From Desulfobacterales bacterium (lineage in GTDB: Bacteria > Desulfobacterota > Desulfobulbia > Desulfobulbales > Desulfocapsaceae): 7,818 nucleotides of DNA. Numbering within the stretch: position 1 is the first letter of the stretch; every line of letters begins with the position of its first letter. The position numbers were made by a program, and so were the translations under genes. Location of the stretch: positions 1 through 7,818 of the forward strand of contig JABDPQ010000640.1 in the NCBI GenBank assembly GCA_013042695.1, written 5' to 3'. Shown here piece after piece: positions 5,992 through 7,818 of this stretch. The notes beneath the pieces were generated by a model. It was not told where the DNA came from, did not search any database, and worked only from the letters and a program-made list of their open reading frames with translations.

Positions 5992-7738
5992 TGACTTCCA
6001 GGATCATTTCGTTCCGGAATTTTTCTAACTTACGCGCCAGCTTTTTGTTATCAAGTGCGAGTATTCTGGTAGCCAAAACGGCGGCATTCTTTGCTCCGGC
6101 TTTACCGATTCCCATTGTAGCTACCGGAATGCCTGGAGGCATCTGCACGGTTGCTAGTAGTGCATCCATTCCACCCAATGGGGAAGCATCAAGCGGTACC
6201 CCGATAACGGGAAGATCGGTATGTGAAGCAACAACACCTGCAAGATGGGCAGCCATTCCAGCTCCTGCTATGATTATTTTAATCCCTCTGTCCTTGGCGC
6301 TTCTGGTATATTCCATGACGCGATCAGGAGTCCGATGAGCAGAAGCAACAGTCATCTCGAATGGTATCCCTGTTTTTCTGAGAAAATCTCCAGCAGCCCG
6401 CATAATTGACAGGTCGGAATCACTACCCATCAGAATACCGACTTCAGGGCGCGTCTCGCTTGAGACCTTACGGCGAAGAGCCTTGCTGCCGATGTCTTTT
6501 CGAAAAAAACATCCGGTCCATTTAATAACCGACACGGCTTTATAAGCTTTATCGATGGCACTCTGTAAATCTTTTCCTACAGCTGTTATGCCCAGAACTC
6601 TGCCACCGGCAGTTGTTGTCCTGCGATTGATGATTGCAGTCCCCGCATGAAATACCTCGACGCCACTGATGGCAGCAGCCTTCGAAAGACCACTGATCAT
6701 TTTTCCGGATTCGTAGGCACCAGGGTATCCGCCAGACGACATGACGACGCAAACGGTTGGACGAGGATCAATTTTCATATCTATTTCAGACAAGCGACCA
6801 TCAATTGCAGCGTTGAAAATATCAATGACATCACTTTTAAGTCGCATCAGCAGTGGTTGGGCTTCCGGATCACCAAATCTGCAGTTAAATTCCAGGACAT
6901 TTATATCGTCACCATCGATCATAAGGCCTGCATAGAGCATTCCCTTGTATGGTCGTCCTTCTGCAGCCATTCCCCTAATTGTCGGCAGCATGATGTGATC
7001 CATGACATATTGGGCAATTTTATCAGTAACTACTGGTGCCGGTGAGTAAGCTCCCATACCGCCGGTGTTTGGGCCTTTGTCATTATCGTATATAGGTTTA
7101 TGATCCTGAGATGTGGGCAGGGGCAATACCGTCTTACCATCGGTGAAGGCGATAAAGGATGCCTCTTCACCTACCAAGCATTGCTCAATGACAATTTTAT
7201 CGCCGGCATCTCCAAAGGCTTTATCCTTCATAATGAGATCAACAGCGTTTTTAGCTTCTTCAGTAGTTGCACAAACAATGACTCCCTTCCCTGCAGCAAG
7301 TCCGTCAGCCTTGACGACAATTGGAGCACCAACTTTATCGATGTATTTTTTTGCTTTTTTACGCTCAGTGAAGACTTTGAAGCCAGCCGAGGGAATATTG
7401 TATTTCTCGAGAAACTCTTTGGTGAAAACCTTACTTCCTTCAAGAATAGCCGCTTTTTGGGTTGGACCATAGATGCGTAAGCCGTTACTTTCGAAAGCAT
7501 CAGCCACGCCAGCAACGAGAGAGGCCTCAGGTCCGACAACGGTAAGGTCTATTCCCTCTTTGGTCGCAAATTTTAACAGCCCTGCTACATCAGTGGCTGA
7601 AATATCAACGCACTTTGCCAGTTTTGTGATCCCAGCATTACCTGGTGCGCAATAGATCTTAGAAACCTTTTGGCTCTGATTAATTTTCCATACCAACGAA
7701 TGTTCGCGTCCTCCGGATCCGATAACCAAAACTTTCAT
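5963..7738 (-). CDS. Fused phosphoribosylamine-glycine ligase / N5-CAIR mutase (PurD-PurE)
   Basis: The 591-residue protein joins two complete purine-synthesis enzymes. Residues 1-424 are PurD, an ATP-grasp ligase making GAR from phosphoribosylamine and glycine. Motifs are the N-terminal VLVIGSGGREHSLVWK, VVKADGLAAGKGVIV, GPNTGGMGAYSPAP and VLEFNCRFGDPEAQPLL, ending RKDIGSKALRRK. Residues about 432-591 are class I PurE, which converts N5-CAIR to CAIR, with GILMGSDSDL, SAHRTPDRV, IIAGAGMAAHLAGVVASHT, SPLGGMDALLATVQMP and GKAGAKNAAVLA. The linker is only about seven residues (VSSETRP) and has no ATG, GTG or TTG for a separate PurE start, so this is one polypeptide. The ATG at 7738-7736 has GAGG 7 nt upstream. 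Class I PurE normally works after PurK, which is not in the window. tsaC overlaps the 3' end. A false fusion from a sequencing frameshift is possible but both domains are intact. Confidence 0.93.
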   Translation of the reverse strand: MKVLVIGSGGREHSLVWKINQSQKVSKIYCAPGNAGITKLAKCVDISATDVAGLLKFATKEGIDLTVVGPEASLVAGVADAFESNGLRIYGPTQKAAILEGSKVFTKEFLEKYNIPSAGFKVFTERKKAKKYIDKVGAPIVVKADGLAAGKGVIVCATTEEAKNAVDLIMKDKAFGDAGDKIVIEQCLVGEEASFIAFTDGKTVLPLPTSQDHKPIYDNDKGPNTGGMGAYSPAPVVTDKIAQYVMDHIMLPTIRGMAAEGRPYKGMLYAGLMIDGDDINVLEFNCRFGDPEAQPLLMRLKSDVIDIFNAAIDGRLSEIDMKIDPRPTVCVVMSSGGYPGAYESGKMISGLSKAAAISGVEVFHAGTAIINRRTTTAGGRVLGITAVGKDLQSAIDKAYKAVSVIKWTGCFFRKDIGSKALRRKVSSETRPEVGILMGSDSDLSIMRAAGDFLRKTGIPFEMTVASAHRTPDRVMEYTRSAKDRGIKIIIAGAGMAAHLAGVVASHTDLPVIGVPLDASPLGGMDALLATVQMPPGIPVATMGIGKAGAKNAAVLATRILALDNKKLARKLEKFRNEMILEVNEKAKKIEL

Positions 7739-7818
7739 AACTCCCCCTCAAGTCGTCGATTGAATAACAATGGCTGCAGGCAAGAATACTTGTCCGACGT
7801 CGTCCTTAAAAACCTAAT
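7739..7818 (-). promoter_or_regulatory. Leader and ribosome binding site of purD-purE
   Basis: Read on the - strand, GAGGGGGAG (7749-7741) precedes the ATG at 7738, with its GAGG part at good Shine-Dalgarno spacing. An 8-bp palindrome CGACGTCG lies further upstream, with a GTCGTC repeat nearby. No convincing -35/-10 pair is seen. A frame open from the window edge ends at a TGA overlapping the purD start (ATGA), but 27 codons are too few to call an upstream gene. Confidence 0.4.

Noticed and set aside
6549..7655. Long ORFs antisense or out of frame to purD-purE, and similar ones inside the cytochrome and ettA genes
   Set aside because: They overlap well-recognised coding sequences, show no domain signatures and are rich in residues typical of shadow frames.
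1..7818. Global reassignment of TGA to an amino acid
   Set aside because: ettA and tsaC both end at TGA exactly where their families end.

Overview
The window (7,818 bp, moderate G+C judged by eye) reads as chromosomal DNA of an anaerobic, Gram-negative, selenocysteine-using bacterium. I infer a sulfur- or metal-metabolising Desulfobacterota lineage, possibly Desulfobulbales-like. The evidence is a pentaheme c-type cytochrome, an exported multi-rhodanese lipoprotein and in-frame UGA codons followed by bacterial-type SECIS hairpins. The order-level placement is a guess.

Left part, + strand (1-3066): two genes are each interrupted by one in-frame TGA. The first (1-1299, 5' end cut by the window edge) encodes an exported cytochrome with five CxxCH haem sites. 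Its TGA at 913-915 falls directly after a GHxxPxG motif. The second (1669-3003) encodes a lipoprotein with three rhodanese domains. Its TGA at 2245-2247 falls in the active-site loop of domain 1, giving Cys-Gly-Gly-Tyr-Thr-Sec. In both, protein similarity continues in the same frame after the TGA, and a short hairpin with GGUC in its loop lies at the spacing used by bacterial SECIS elements. I therefore annotate both as single selenoprotein genes, not pairs of truncated ORFs. TGA is an ordinary stop for ettA and tsaC, so it is not globally reassigned. Between the two genes is a 369-bp stretch with several inverted repeats and a good sigma70-like promoter for the rhodanese gene, which ends at a strong intrinsic terminator.

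Middle (3132-4814, +): ettA, encoding the ribosome-associated ABC-F translation factor.

Right part, - strand: a purine/translation cluster transcribed right to left. It starts with a fused purD-purE gene (7738-5963). tsaC (threonylcarbamoyl-AMP synthase) follows and overlaps its end by 29 nt. After an intergenic inverted repeat comes a small free-standing Hpt phosphotransfer protein (5213-4890), which converges on ettA.

The most notable content is the pair of neighbouring exported selenoproteins. Sec in a rhodanese-like protein has precedent as I recall. Sec in a multihaem cytochrome, outside any haem-binding motif, is not something I can recall being described. The PurD-PurE fusion is a secondary point of interest.
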